From contig JANEZZ010001866.1 of the NCBI GenBank assembly GCA_026122225.1, positions 1,364,001 to 1,428,000 of the forward strand: 64,000 bases of DNA, given 5' to 3'. The notes under the pieces were generated by a model. It saw only the letters and a program-made list of their open reading frames with translations, had not been told where the DNA came from and made no database searches. Position numbers and translations under genes: made by a program. This DNA comes from Heloderma charlesbogerti. Its lineage: Eukaryota; Chordata; Lepidosauria; Squamata; Helodermatidae. Numbering within the stretch: the first letter of the stretch is position 1; each line of letters opens with the position of its first letter. Below, piece by piece: positions 1 to 13,200 of the stretch.

Positions 1-45
1 CGGGGATGAGCACCGCACCCTGGAGTCGGACACGACTGGCTGGGG
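1..45 (+). repeat. Possible tail of a BovB LINE or BovB-tailed SINE
   Basis: Bases 22-38 read ggagtcggacacgactg, matching the last part of the two BovB elements in this window (gagttggacacgactg at 5169-5184). The upstream part lies outside the window. The match is short. Confidence 0.35.
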
Positions 46-189
46 ACACCTTTTTAAGGAATTTCATTATGCAGTGAGATTGTGTTTTTATGTATTCCAG
101 ACTATTCTATGGGGCTTCAAGGTGTCATTGGGTGGTGGGAGTTTTGTGTGCATCCCTTGGGGACATCTATGAGGCCTCCCGTCTATTCC

Positions 190-350
190 ACGGGGCGTCA
201 TCGAAGAACGCCGTAGTTTCTTAACCGCAAACAACCCCCAGTTCACAAACCATGTGTTCTCTTCCTCGTCTACAAACCGTGGTTTGTTAGCCTGGCCTGC
301 TTCACACAACCCAAGATTCAGTGACAAGCCACACTCAACCAGTACAAGGG
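190..350. repeat. Repeat-like segment rich in acaaacc / ggtttgt
   Basis: Words such as caaaccatg, caaaccgtggtttg and cacacaaccc recur in both orientations. The same vocabulary fills 7010-7640, so this may be a diverged relative of that element. The rest of 46-719 holds nothing I can name except an (aaac)n run at 583-606. Confidence 0.3.
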
Positions 351-719
351 CTTGTCACGTCGTGTGAACCTCCGTGTGGGGAATGGCAGGCGGGCGGGCG
401 AGGGGGGGCTTTCTACCTACATGCCTCCCCTGAGGTCTCCCGGTGAGGTGAGCCAACGCCATTCCGTGGGGCTTTTCCCCTCAGGGCGGGTTTTTTGTAT
501 GCGGGGTGCGCATTTTCTGCGGGGCCAACACGTTTCCCGCCCTGTGGGACTTGACGAGGAGTAGGAATTTTCCTTTTCAAAACAACAAACAAACAAACAA
601 ACAAACCCTTTTACATTTCCCAACTAGACACACGCACACGGGGGAGGGGGAAGAAAGAGGGCCCTAGATGTCAGCGTGCGCTTCTTCCATGAGGGGAGGA
701 ACTCACTAAAGCATTAATT

Positions 720-1270
720 AATTAATCCGGCCGCGGGGGCGAACCCCCCCACGCCGGCCAAAGCGCCCCCCCATACCGCGGGCCCGGCTGACCGAGGCCT
801 CTGCTGAGCCTCGCCTCGGGGACTCCACGGCCCCGCCAGGCCAGGGAACGAAGCCGGCTGGCTCTGGGGCCGCTCCAGCCCGGCCGCGCCGGAGGCGGCG
901 GCTGCGCAGGCGGGCGGGCCGGGGGCGGAGGCAGGGAAGGCGAGGACGCGGACGGGAGGCGGCTCCGGCTAGGAGGCCGCCGGCCCGCCCGCCGGCCGGA
1001 GGAGCGGAGCAGCAGCAGCAGGAGGCCGCGCCGCCGCCGCCATGGCGCTCGTCACCTTGCAGCGCTCGCCCACCCCCAGCGCCGCCTCCTCCTCGGCCAG
1101 CACCAGCGAGGTGAGCGCGGCAGCCGCGAAGGACGCGGGCCGAGCCGGAGCCCCGAGCCCCACGCGCGCCGGGCCGGGGGCGGCCTCCTCGGATGCTCTG
1201 CCCCGCCGCCGTTGCTGCGCCCCGCAGCGGCCTCTCGTGCCCTCCTCCCCACCCCGCATAACCGGCCTTT
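720..1270 (+). promoter_or_regulatory. SSH1: CpG-rich promoter island and 5' UTR of SSH1
   Basis: From about 720 the base composition changes abruptly to very high G+C with many CpG dinucleotides, and it stays so through exon 1 to about 1270. There are GC-box-like runs (GGGGGCGG at 921) and an NRF1-half-like TGCGCAGGCG at 903. No TATA box is visible at a sensible distance from the start codon. This fits a broad, TATA-less housekeeping promoter. The transcription start cannot be placed from sequence alone; the GC-rich region just before 1042 must include the 5' UTR. It ends in repeated GCCGCC leading into the ATG. Confidence 0.75.
1042..1110 (+). CDS. SSH1: SSH1 exon 1 (coding part), residues 1-23
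   Basis: The exon begins at ATG 1042 in the context GCCGCCATGG and ends in GAG before the donor gtgagc at 1111. It is phase 0 at its end. The peptide is the Ser/Thr/Pro-rich N terminus typical of SSH1, beginning MALVTLQRSP. The frame stays open beyond the donor, but that read-through is intronic. Confidence 0.95.
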
Positions 1271-4200
1271 GGAGGCTGCCTCCCTCCATCGCTGGACCCC
1301 GTAGCTTCTTTCCTTATGCACCCCGCTCCCCCGTCACACCTGCCAGGCCCCGTAACTTCTCTCCTCCCCAGTTACTTGGCCCCATAGCGTATCTTTTTAT
1401 GCTCCCTATAACTCATCCACTCATGCTGGGCCCCATAACTTCTTACCCCTCATGACCCCATAGCCTCGTTGGGCCCCGCCCCTGTTGCTGGACCCATAAC
1501 TTCTGATGTTTCCCTTCATTCGGCCCTATAGCCCGCCCTCTTGTGTTCCCCCAGTTACTGCTATTGCTGAGCCCCATAGCTCATCCTCCTCATGATGGGC
1601 CCATAACTTGTCTTCTGATGCTTCCTATTATTTGGCTCCATAGCCTGTCCTATTATGTTCCCTCTATCCCTTTTATTGCCGAGCCCCATAGCTCATTCTC
1701 TCATAATGGACCCCACAACTTGTTTTCTGATGTTTCCCCTCATTATTTGGCCCCATAGCCTGACCTCCTATGCCCCCCTGCATGTATTGCTGGGCCCCTC
1801 AGCTCCTCATGCTCTCCCCTCATCACTGCTGGATCCCATAACATGTCTTCTCCTGCAGATGCCCCCCCCATACCTCATAATTGCTATCATTGTTATGCAG
1901 TCAGCCCCCTATCCAAATTCATGTCAGTGTTCCCACTGACCTTTTGCATCAGGCCCTATAACATACATGTATCCCCCTGTTTCCCCTTCATGGATCACTG
2001 CCTTGTTGTGGCGAAGGGGCTTGTGTAACTCAGTGAAGCCATAAGATATGCCGTGCAGGGCCACCGAAGACGGACACGTCATGGCAGAGAGTTCTGACAA
2101 AATGTGGTCCGCTGGAGAAGGAGATGGCAACCCACTCCAGTATTCTTGCCAAGAAAACCCCATGGAACGTATCACAAGGCTAAAAGAGATGACGCCGGAA
2201 GATGAGCCCCTCAGGTCGGAAGGTGTCCAATATACTACTGGGGAAGAGCAGAGGGTATTTCCAAGTAGCGCCAGAAAGAGTGAAGCGGCTGGGCCAAAGC
2301 CGAAAGGACACTCAGCTGTGGATGCGTCTGGTGGTGAAAAGAAAGTCCGATGCTGTAAAGAACAAAATTGTTTAGGAACCTGGAATGTCAGATCAATGAA
2401 TCAAGGTATGCTGGAGGTGGTGAAACATGCGATGGCAAGACTGAACATCGACATCTTGGGAATCAGCGCACTAAAATGGACAGGCATGGGCGAATTTAAT
2501 TCAGGTGACCATCATATCTACTACTGCGAGCAAGAATCCCTTAGAAGAAATGGAGTAGCACTCATAGTCAACAAAAGGGTGGGAAAAGCAGTACAGGGCT
2601 AGAATCTCAAAAACGATAGAATGATCTCAGTACGAATCCAAGGCAAACCATTCAACATCACCGTAATTCAAGGCTATGCCCCAACCACTGAGGCTGAAGA
2701 AGCTGAGGTTGATCAGTTCTGTGAAGACCTACAACACCTTCTAGAACTAAGACCAAAAAAAGAGGTCCTCTTCATCATAGGGGATTGGAATGCTAAAGTA
2801 GGAAGTCAAGAAATCACCGGGATAACAGGCAAGCATGGCCTTGGTGTACAAAATGAAGCAGGACAAAGGCTAATCGAGTTTTGCCAAGAGAACACGCTGA
2901 TCATAGCAAACACGCTTTTCCAACAGCACAAGAGGTGACTCTACACATGGACATCACCAGATGGTCAATATTGAAATCGGATGAATTATGTCCTTTGCAG
3001 CCAAAGATGGAGAAGCTCTATACAGTCAGTAAAAACAAGACCTGGAGCTGACTGTGGCTCAGATCATGAGCTGCTTCTTGCAAAATTTCGGCTTAAATTG
3101 AAGAACGTAGGGAAAACCACTAAACCATTCAGGTATGACCTAAATCATATCCCTTATGAATATACAGTGGAGGTGAGGAATCGATTTCAGGGATTAGACC
3201 TGATAGACAGAGTGCCTGAGGAACTATGGACGGAGGTCCGTAACATTGTTCAGGAGGCAGCAACTCAATCCATCCCCAAGAAAAAGAAATGCAAGAAAGC
3301 AAAGTGGCTGTCTGATGCGGCCTTACAAGTAGTCGAGGAAAGAAGAGAAGCGAAAAGCAAGGGAGAAAGGGGAAGATATAGCCAACTGAATGCAGAGTTC
3401 CAGAGAATAGCAAGGAGAGACAAGAAGGCCTTCTTAAATGAACAATGCAAAGAAATCGAGGAAAACAACAGAATGGGAAAGACTAGAGATCTTTTCAAGA
3501 AAATCGGAGATCTCAAGGGAACGTTTTGTGCAAAGACGGGCATGATAAAGGACGAAGAAGGCAGGGACCTAACAAAAGCAGATGAGATTAAGAAGAGGTG
3601 GCAAGAACACACAGAAGAACTATACAGGAAAGATCTGAATGTCCCTGATAGCCATGATAGTGCGGTCACTGAACTTGAGCCGGACATCCTCGAGAGTGAA
3701 GTCAAGTGGGCCTTAGGACGCATTAGTAACAACAAAGCTAGCGGAGATGACAGTATTCCAGCTGAGCTATTTAAAATCCTAAAAGATGATGCTGTTAAAG
3801 TGCTGCACTCAATATACCAACACATTTGGAACTCTCAACAGTGGCCACAAGACAGGAAAAGGTCAGTTTACATTCCAGTTCCAAAGAAGGGCAACGCCAA
3901 TGAGCGTTCAAACTACCGTACAATTGCGCTCATTTCACATGGCAGCAAGGTTATGCTCAAAATCCTACAAGCTAGGCTTCAGCAGCATGCGAACCGAGAA
4001 CTACTGGAAGTACAAGCTGGGTTTCGAAGAGGCAGAGGAACTAGAGATCAAATCGCCAACTTTCACTGGATCATGGAGAAAGCAAGAGAATTCCAGAAAA
4101 ATGTCTATTTCTGCCTCATTGACTATGCTAAAGCCTTTGATTGTGTGGATCACAACAAACTGTGGCAAATTCTTAAAGAGATGGGGGTACTAGACCACCT

Positions 4201-7200
4201 TATCTGTCTCCTGAGAAACATGTACGAGGGTCAAAAAGCAACAGTAAGAACCAGACATGGAACAACCGATTGGTTCAAAATTGGGAAAGGAGTACGACAA
4301 GGCTGCATATTGTCGCCCTGCTTATTTAACTTATATGCAGAGTACATCATGAGAAACGCCGGGCTGGATGAATCACAGGTCGGAATTAAGATTGCTGGGA
4401 GAATTATCAACAACCTCAGATACGCAGACGATACCACCCTAATGGCAGAAAGCGAGGAGGATCTAAAGAGCCTCTTGTTGAGGGTGAAAGAGGAGAGTGC
4501 AAAAGCTGGTTTGAAACTCAACATTAAAAAAACGAAGATCATGGCATCTGGCCCCATCACTTCCTGGCATATGGAAGGGGAAGAAATGGAAGCAGTGACA
4601 GATGTTATTTTCTTGGGCTCCAAGATCACCGCAGACGGTGACTGTAGCCATGAAATTAAAAGACGCTTGCTCCTTGGGAGGAAAGCTATGGCAAACCTTG
4701 ACAGCATAGTAAGAAGCAGAGACATCACCTTGCCGACAAAAGGTCCGCATAATCAAAGCTATGGTTTTGCCAGTAGCAACGTATGGCTGTGAGAGCTGGA
4801 CTATAAGGAAGGCTGAGCGCCGAAGAATTGATGCTTTCGAACTGTGGTGCTGGAGAAGACTCTTACAAGTCCCCTGGACTGCAAGGAGGTCAAATCAGTC
4901 CATCCTAAAGGAAATCAACCCTGAGTGCTCATTGGAAGGACAGATCCTGAAGCTGAAGCTCAAATATTTTGGCCACCTAATGCGAAGAGAAAACTCTCTG
5001 GAAAAGACCCTGATGCTGGGAAAGACTGAAGGCAAAAGGAGAAGGGGACGGTAGAGGATGAGATGGCTAGATAGCATCACCGATGCAATGAATATGGATT
5101 TGAGCACGCTCCAGAAGAGAGCGGAGGACAGGAAGTCCTGGCGTGCTATGGTCCATGGGGTCACGAAGAGTTGGACACGACTGAATGACTGAACAACAAC
5201 AATCCCCTGTTTGGTCTGGCCCTACAGTAATTTACATTCTTCTCAAACCACCCCCTGCTATGTGATAATCAGGCCCCAAAGCCTACACTTAGTTGCTCCA
5301 GGGACCTCATGGACAGGCCCTACAACTCATACCCCTTTGCCTGACCCGCTCCACGTTGCCTTAGCTCCATAATAATTTGTATAATTTTCTCTCTTCTCCC
5401 CCCCCCGCCCCCACAGCAAGTTACATCCCATCTCTTGCATCTCTACAAGTCAAATTCCCCTGTTTGCTTCACTTTGCCCTGTTCTGCTCCCCAGCTGACC
5501 TATAGCTGGACCTTATAAATGGCATTTATCCACACACATCCAGACCCATTCACTTTTCATGTACTCAGGCCCCACAACCTTCACCCAGTGCCCTACTGCT
5601 TGTTTTTTAGGCTCACCACTTTACCCAAAATCTGCCCCTTTGCTTTCCCTCTCTATGCCCCCTTCCTCCTTGTCATAATTGTTTTATTTCTGAGGGCCAC
5701 CACAACCCACACTCCTTAGCATGATATATTGCACGTTCCATATTCTGAATCCACAGAGTTTCCTATAGCGAAACCCCACTCAACTTATATTAACCCCCAT
5801 CTCTTTATAGACAATGTATATTAAACCCCACACAACTTGTATTAATCCCCCCAGGCCTTTCAACTCTTGCCCTATGACTTATTCCTCCTCTTCCCAGACA
5901 TGACAACATGCACACTCTTCCTTTGTCACTGTAGCTTCATTGCTCTCAGCCTTTTAAGCTCTGCGTAATTTTATTCAGCAATAGGTGGTGTTTCTCTCCA
6001 ATCACAAGGTTTCTGCCTGACTTCTCCTTAAATAAACCTTTTAAGGGTGAGCTCAGGTCACCCTTGCATGCTCAGTGACTTGTATGTGTGAACAAGTTAC
6101 CAAACAACACAGGCAAAGTTTCCATGCCACCTGTCTTTGCCTCACGCACAGTGCTTTTTGGTGGCAGCGAGTCACACGTTCAACTGAAGGCCTGGTCTAT
6201 ACATGCAGTGGACCAAAACGGTAGAAATGCTGAGGAGGTAGAATGGGCTGTGTACCACTTTAGGCTGAAGCTGGAGGAAGGCATCTGTGCTGCTGTCTTG
6301 TGAAAAGGTAAAACCCCAAGAACTACCTGCAAGTAGAAAACTAGCAAAGGCAGGAAGGAGGTGAAAGATTTCTAGCCCAGTGTTCTAGTTTTCTACTTGC
6401 AAGGCTTTTTATTTACATTGGGGAGCTTTCAGAGACGACATCCACCTCCTGAAGCCTGACAGTCAACTCTACTGCCTCTGGATTCTGCTCCATTTATAGG
6501 TCTGGTCCAAGGCACAGCAACAAGAGCTCACAATGTACAAGTTTGTAAGTTCCTCATCAAAAGTGCCTACCTCTTCCAACATACCTGCCCCCTTTCCGTG
6601 CCACCTGCGTCTCTATAACCTGAGGCCTCTGCCATCTTAAACACCTTGCTGATGCATGTCCCACCTTTCCATACTCAAATTGAAATGTATGTGGAGAATT
6701 CCATTCTTCATTTTTAATATTTAGTAATAGTAATGCATCATTGTGCATGGCTCTTTACCGAGTAACAAGATAGCAGGCCACCTGCCTTGAGAAGCTTACC
6801 ATCTAAAATTTGGCACAAGGGAGACCATAGGGAGATAGAGGCAAGGGAAGAACCCTGTCTTACCTTACTTTTACCTGGTCTTCTATATCAACTCCATGAA
6901 CTTGTGAACTGTACACAGGTTCTGTACACGCCTGGCCTGATGATGACCTCATTTGCACATAACGCTAACCTATCGTTTATTTAAACCATGTTTTGTTGCC
7001 TTACTGAGGGTTTGCCCTGGTTCTCACATAACAACAACTCAGAGTATGGGTTGAGCATGGGTTAGAAAACCCATGGTTTGTTGTTGGGTTGTGAACTCTG
7101 GATTGTCTGTGGATAACAATCCATAGTTAAACCATAGAGAAGGGTTCGCACATAATGACAACCCACGATTCAACAACAGCCCATACTCAACCTGTATTCT

Positions 7201-10200
7201 GGGTTGGCATTACGTGCAGACCAGATCTTTGTCTAGCAGACAAAGAAACTATGGTTTGTTTTCTCAGTCTCTGGGTTGTTTGTTTTCCTTTTCTTCACCT
7301 GGTCCTGTATCCTGTATCCCAAATGCCTTTCTGGCACTGCAGTATTGGCATGTAAAGAGGTTGGGTTGTTTGACTGCTCTTGTCTCCTGCCTCTGTAGGC
7401 TGGCAAAACAACCCATGAACAAACCACAAGTCTGGGTACACACGTAATGACAGCCCATGGTTTAAGCAACCTACAGGTCACAACTCATCAACAAACCACG
7501 GGTTCTCTTCATGGTTTCTTCATGTTTAACAACCCATAGTTAACCTACAGTTCCGGGTTCTCATGTAAAGACAACCCATGATTGAACAAACCACAGTTAA
7601 ACCATGGTTTGTAGTTACATGCGAGCCGGGTTCTGTGGCATAGTCTCAAATCCTGCCTCTTCCTCTCAGGTTATGAATCCTATTTCCCACTTTCAGATCC
7701 TTGCTGCTCTTTCTTTCCTACCCGCAACTTCTGGTGGCTTCTTTGTGCATTATTGAATAGTTGAAATCACTCCCCACCCAAGGCATATTCTTCATGCCCA
7801 AACTAGATTATTCAGTTCAATTCCCTTGTTAATCTGCTTCCTCTCTTGTTGGAGTCATTCCATCTAGCCATGTTTGCTGTTAGTGAGACCAGTTTGTGAC
7901 TTTCAGCATAATCCTATACATGTGTACTCAGAAGTAACTCGCGTTAACGTTCAGTCAGGCTTAGTCTCAGGGTGAGTGTGCATAGGATTGCAGCCTTAGC
8001 GAAGGCTTTTAAAATCACGTTACTAGCAGTGCATACAGCATAATTTTAAACTGTTGTGCATTTGGCTGTGTTGTTGAGAGAGCGTGAGCATTACATGGCT
8101 TCATTGTGATCCATTTACCCAGTAGTAAATTGGGATTAATCCTAATAGAAGTGATTGGGATTAAATTGCTATGTGAACTGATAAGTGTGAATGGTGTGTC
8201 GTGTTTGTTGTATCTCATTCATCCTTTTGTGTGTTCTGTTCTGCTGTCTTTAGGCCTCCTAGTGTGTAAGGTGCTGCGTGCGTGCAGCTCCTTTTGTGAG
8301 ATCTCTGTGGCTCCACCTGTCATTCACAGTAGCCCAGTGATTGGATTCCAAACAAAAAATTTATTTTCACAGACTGTTCAGTTTGATTAGGGGAGTTCTG
8401 AAAGAGTAGCTGGTTTTAAAGAATATTAAAGTGCATAGCACCAAAACCTCCATAGAACTGCCATTTTGAAATACTGAAAGCAGGGTAAGGTAAACTACAG
8501 TTTAATGGAACATAAGCAGCCATTCAGGAAAGAGCATCTATAATGTTTTCTTTTTTCAGTCTCTGTTACGATAACATCCCAGACCCAAAATAGCCTCAAA
8601 AGAAAAGTATGCCATTAACTCTCAGCCCTGCTGTTTAAAATTTGCATTTACCAGTTAATTAACGAAAACATCATGAGCTTAATCTGATGATTAAAGTTTG
8701 CAGTCCTAAGAGATAATGTACCAGTCTCCCCACCTCCAGAAACATGAACATAATACTTCCTTTTTTATGTTGTCAAACAAAGACAAAAAAACTTAAGGGC
8801 CATTGTGGTGTAGCCGCCTTGAGTGCTGTTTTTCTTCGTAGAAAGAAGAAAATGGGATATAAATCAAATAAAAAAATAAAGTAGTGGTTAGAATGTTGGA
8901 CTAGTGGTGGAGAGGCTTGAGTTCAACTCTCTTGTCAGCCACAAAGCTCACTGAGTGGTCATTGGCCCCTCTCTCTGCCTGCCTACCTTACAGGGTTATT
9001 AAGGTAAAATTGGAGGTGGGGAGGGGTGGGATAAAAGGGTAATAAAAGTATATATGGCTGCATATTATTTTATTGCAGGTATTCTAAAAACAAAATATTT
9101 GAAGTGTATTAAGATTATTTTGGCTTTTAATACTTAAAGCTTCTTTCACTTTTGCCTTCAGTTGGAGGTTGGCAGTGATGAAGAACGGAAACTGAACCTG
9201 AGGTAAGCATGAGCTATTTAAACTTTTGCTCTAGAAGTTATTCCTGGCATTTTTTTTAACCTCCTTTGTTTTATCTCTTGCTGTATAAGGCTTTGATTTG
9301 GTGTGAAATGCGGGGTGGAGTGGAGGGCGGGGTGCGCGCTCACAAGGAGGTGGGAATTGCTGCTGAATGGAGTGTGGTTGGATCCCACTTCAGCATGCCA
9401 GATTGGTCAGTTGATCATTGCCACTTCTTCCACCCAAACTTTAGTACGTCTGTGGTACAATTTTAAATGTGATGTTGGACATGCAAGAAAAATTTACCCA
9501 TGTGGCGTTCCACATTTCTCATTTAAACTGGGTCACCTCATCTTCCCTGGAGCAGGAGCATACCAAGGACCAGTGATTTAATACTGCACAATGCTAACAG
9601 ACATGCATGTGCTAGTGCCATATATGCAGCGTTTGTAGGCCTGGTTTAAAAGTGAAGGTGGTTGCATGGAACACTGTACAATCAAGTTTTCTTACACTTG
9701 TGTTGTGTCATGTTTATTTTATTTATTTCTTATCAGTGTTTAAATTGTTAAACAGCAGCACAATAAACATTTATTAGTGTTTAAATTGGGCCTTACCAGG
9801 TCTTACCCCCATGAGAGAAGGGGTTGCATTAATAACGTCTTTTAAGCTAGCCCCAAAAAGGTTACTAGCCCGCAAAAATGTTCACTAGCCTGCTTTTTGC
9901 TGATAAGAGGGTCTGCTGAAGGAGGGACAGATCATCCTTCCTTTTGCCAGCCCCTGTTTGGTTTCTCTGCTGGAAGTGTGAGGGGACTTTTTCTTCTCAG
10001 TAGCCAGCCTGCTGTGTTTCTCTACTGGATTTGTAGAAGGTTTGCCTCCTGCTTTTGTCTAGCATAGACGAACAGTGGGATGGTGGCAGACAGGCCGAGC
10101 TACCTATTCTGCCACCTCTCGTGGTCTCTATGCTGGATGCGCAGGAGGAGGCTTTCTGTCTGCTGCAGCCAGCACTGAAATGCAGTGGGCTGCTGGAGGA

Positions 10201-13200
10201 AGGATGGAGCACTCTGTCCCTCCCCAAGCATCCCACCTTGGGTTTCTGCGTTGGGCGGGGAGGAGGCAAAGAGCCTTGCTCCCCCCTCAACATAGAAATG
10301 CACTGGGCAGCCAGAGGAGGGGGGAGCACTCTGTCCCTCCTGCAGCAACCTGCTCACTCTCCTGAATGAAATTCCTTGTTGCCTGTGGTGACCAGACGAG
10401 TGGTTGAAAACAAGGCTGAGTTAGTGATGTCATAGGGATAGGGCTATGCAACCTATTTCTGTCCCAGCTGGCATGGGTGTTCTGCTGTGCGGCTAATGGT
10501 GAATGTCTGTAATAAAAATACACAGCCCTGTACGCATTACTCTTTCCTTTTCCCCACACGGTATAAAGGACAGAGGGATTTCCCCCCCTAACACAGATAC
10601 AACAGAACTTGCTGTTCCTAGCACATAAGGCTCTACCTCTCTGACATAGTTCTCTTCTCCTTCTCTCTCTCTCTCTGGGATGTTCTTAGGTGTCCTATGA
10701 GTAACTCTTGCTTTGCATTGCTTCCCCTTCCTCTCTGGTTGTACCTGCATGAAGACAAGTTATGCATGGGTCAGCTGTACCTCAGCTGTGGGGGTAACAG
10801 CCAGCTGACTTTGTGCACTGCCAAACTGATTTGGCCAGTTTGGCAGCATGGCTGTGTGGCAGCACGGGACTGAACGTGTGACCTGGTGTGATTGCAGGTG
10901 CATTATCTGTGCTGGTATCTGCCTGGTGGTAGGAGTTTTCGGTGATGGGTCTTCATCTACTATGGCATTTCCCATTAAAGAGGAGACAACGTGCATCTCG
11001 ACTCCTCCTCCCAGTTTTAAAATTTTTTCCCCCAGGCTTTTAAGATACAATTTTAATAATGTGGAGTGTTTTATGCTGCTTTTGTGATTTTTTTGGTGGC
11101 TTTTAGCTTATTATATTTTCTGTATTTGCATTTTATTGTTTTATTCTTTTTTTGTAAACTGCCCAGGGAATGTAATTGAAGGGCGTATAAAAATAGCTAT
11201 AATAGATTAAAAAAAAAAAAGGTGGGGGAAGGAAAACAAGCAAATTCAGGTATTTCCAGTTTCATAACTTCATTGATTGATTGATTTTCTTATTACATTT
11301 ATATCCTGCCTTTTCTCCTCTTGCAAGGAACCCAGGGTAGCTTACTTGGTCTTCCTCCTCTCCATTGTATCCTGGCAACAACCCTGTGAGGTAGGTTAGG
11401 CTGAGAGTCAGTGACAGGCCCAAGATCACCCGATGAACAGGTAGAGGAGAAGAGGTCCTACCTGAGCCAGTGGAGTGGTCTGTGCTGTCTCACTTCTCCC
11501 TCTGCTGCAGCCAGCTGGAATGGCTGCTGATACATGAGTGCACTTAGCCTAGCGCAGCCTTCCCCAACCTGGTGCCTTCCAGATGTGTTGGACTACAACT
11601 CCCATAATTCCTGGCTGGGGATTATAGGAATTGTAATCCAACACATCTGGAGGGCACCAAGTTAGGGAAGACTGGTGTAAGTAATAACCTGGGAGCAAGT
11701 ACCAGCCTCAGGAAGTTTCCAGTTCAAAATACAGAATCCCAGATAGGCTGCTGCCTATGAATGGCTGTGAACACCAACCCCTTCCTGAGGAATTGCTCCT
11801 CTCTGCCTGGCAGCAGCTGTCTGCTAACCTCACTTCTGAGAAGACGTGATCAAGCAAGCTCACCTTTCATCAGAGGATATGGCAGGCAGTCATCACACTG
11901 TGTTGCCCGCTGACAATGGGTGATACCAGTTAAGCATAGAAACAACCCACCTCCACTGGCAGAACACAATAATTGCTAGCTGTAAACTTCCAGTCCCCAT
12001 CTGTGGTGCAGCACAAGTATCAGAACTCCTGTCAAATAGCTTGAGGACTTTGACTCCGTCCTGCCATCAAAAATGCTTAAAGGATTTTCTTGTTTACAGT
12101 CATTGTATTGAGGCTTTGGTCCATCAGGGGGCAGTCTCATTCCACTTCTTGTCAAAGTTTCCCAACCAAGTCCTTGTTTGTTTTCCCCATGAGATGGTTT
12201 TGTCTAGCTGTTATGAAGGGCCTAGAGTGACCTTGTGATGAAATCACCAGCAAGGCTGCTGCAGGAAAAAATTGGGCTGTTTTTGGGGGGGCACAAAAGC
12301 TGCCTTGAGAGGAGGGTCCTTCCAACTGGAGGTGTGAAGGGGATAATCAGAATAGAGAAGCTAAACACCTCCCGTGGTGGATATAAGCTTTGGGCCACGG
12401 AAACTCTGTCCAGGAAAGATCAGAATAATCTGTCTTAATTATTTGTTGAAATATTTATAGACAGCATTTTAGCCATAAAGCCCTCAAGATGATGTACAAA
12501 ATAGATATAGAAACAATTTAAAAAGTAAAGATTAAAATCAGAGTCCCGAAAACCTCCATAATAATAAATCCAGGTATTAGTCCATAAAAACCAACAAATG
12601 GAGCAGAATAGAAATGTCTTTGCTGTGTGCCAGAGGTTAAGCATTGAAAAGGCTAATCTAACCTCCCTAGGAAATGAGTTCCATAATTGGGGTGCTGCCA
12701 CAGAAAAGGCCCTGTTTTGTGTTCCCACCAGCAACCTCTCTCAACAGTGGGGCATATAATAGGACCTCAGACAAAGATTGTATGCTCTGGGTAGATTCAT
12801 ATGGTGGTCCTTTAGGTATCCTGGCCCTAAGTTATTTAAGGCTTCAGATGTAAGAACTATCATGTTGAATTGGACCCAAAAACAAATTGGAAGCCAGCAC
12901 AGCTGATGTAGGACCAATGTAATATGGTCTATGCGCTTGATGTAGGACCAGTGTAATATGACTTTTCATCACTGGTGGATGGGATTTGGGGTCCAGGCTT
13001 GGGAAACAGGATTTGGGAAAAGATAAACAGTGCCAAAACCTAAAAAGAACCATAGAATTTAAAGGAACGTCTAATGTCATCTAGTCTAACCTCCTGCTGA
13101 TGCAGGAAATCCACTCCTGTAGGTGCCCATCCGGCCTCTGCTTAAAAACATCTACCAAAGGAGAGTCCGCCATCTTCTGAGGGAGTCTGCGCCACTGCTG

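Noticed and set aside
1042..1455. Read-through frame of SSH1 exon 1 to 1455
   Set aside because: Only 1042-1110 matches SSH1; a consensus donor follows and the remainder is the intronic array.
1285..1987. Possible CRISPR-like array
   Set aside because: Units are degenerate, spacing is irregular, and the context is a vertebrate intron.
3265..3825. Long minus-strand open frames antisense to BovB (also 37386-37901, 38282-38806, 4231-4728)
   Set aside because: They are mirror frames of the LINE coding strand and occur at the same place in both copies; no independent evidence of coding.
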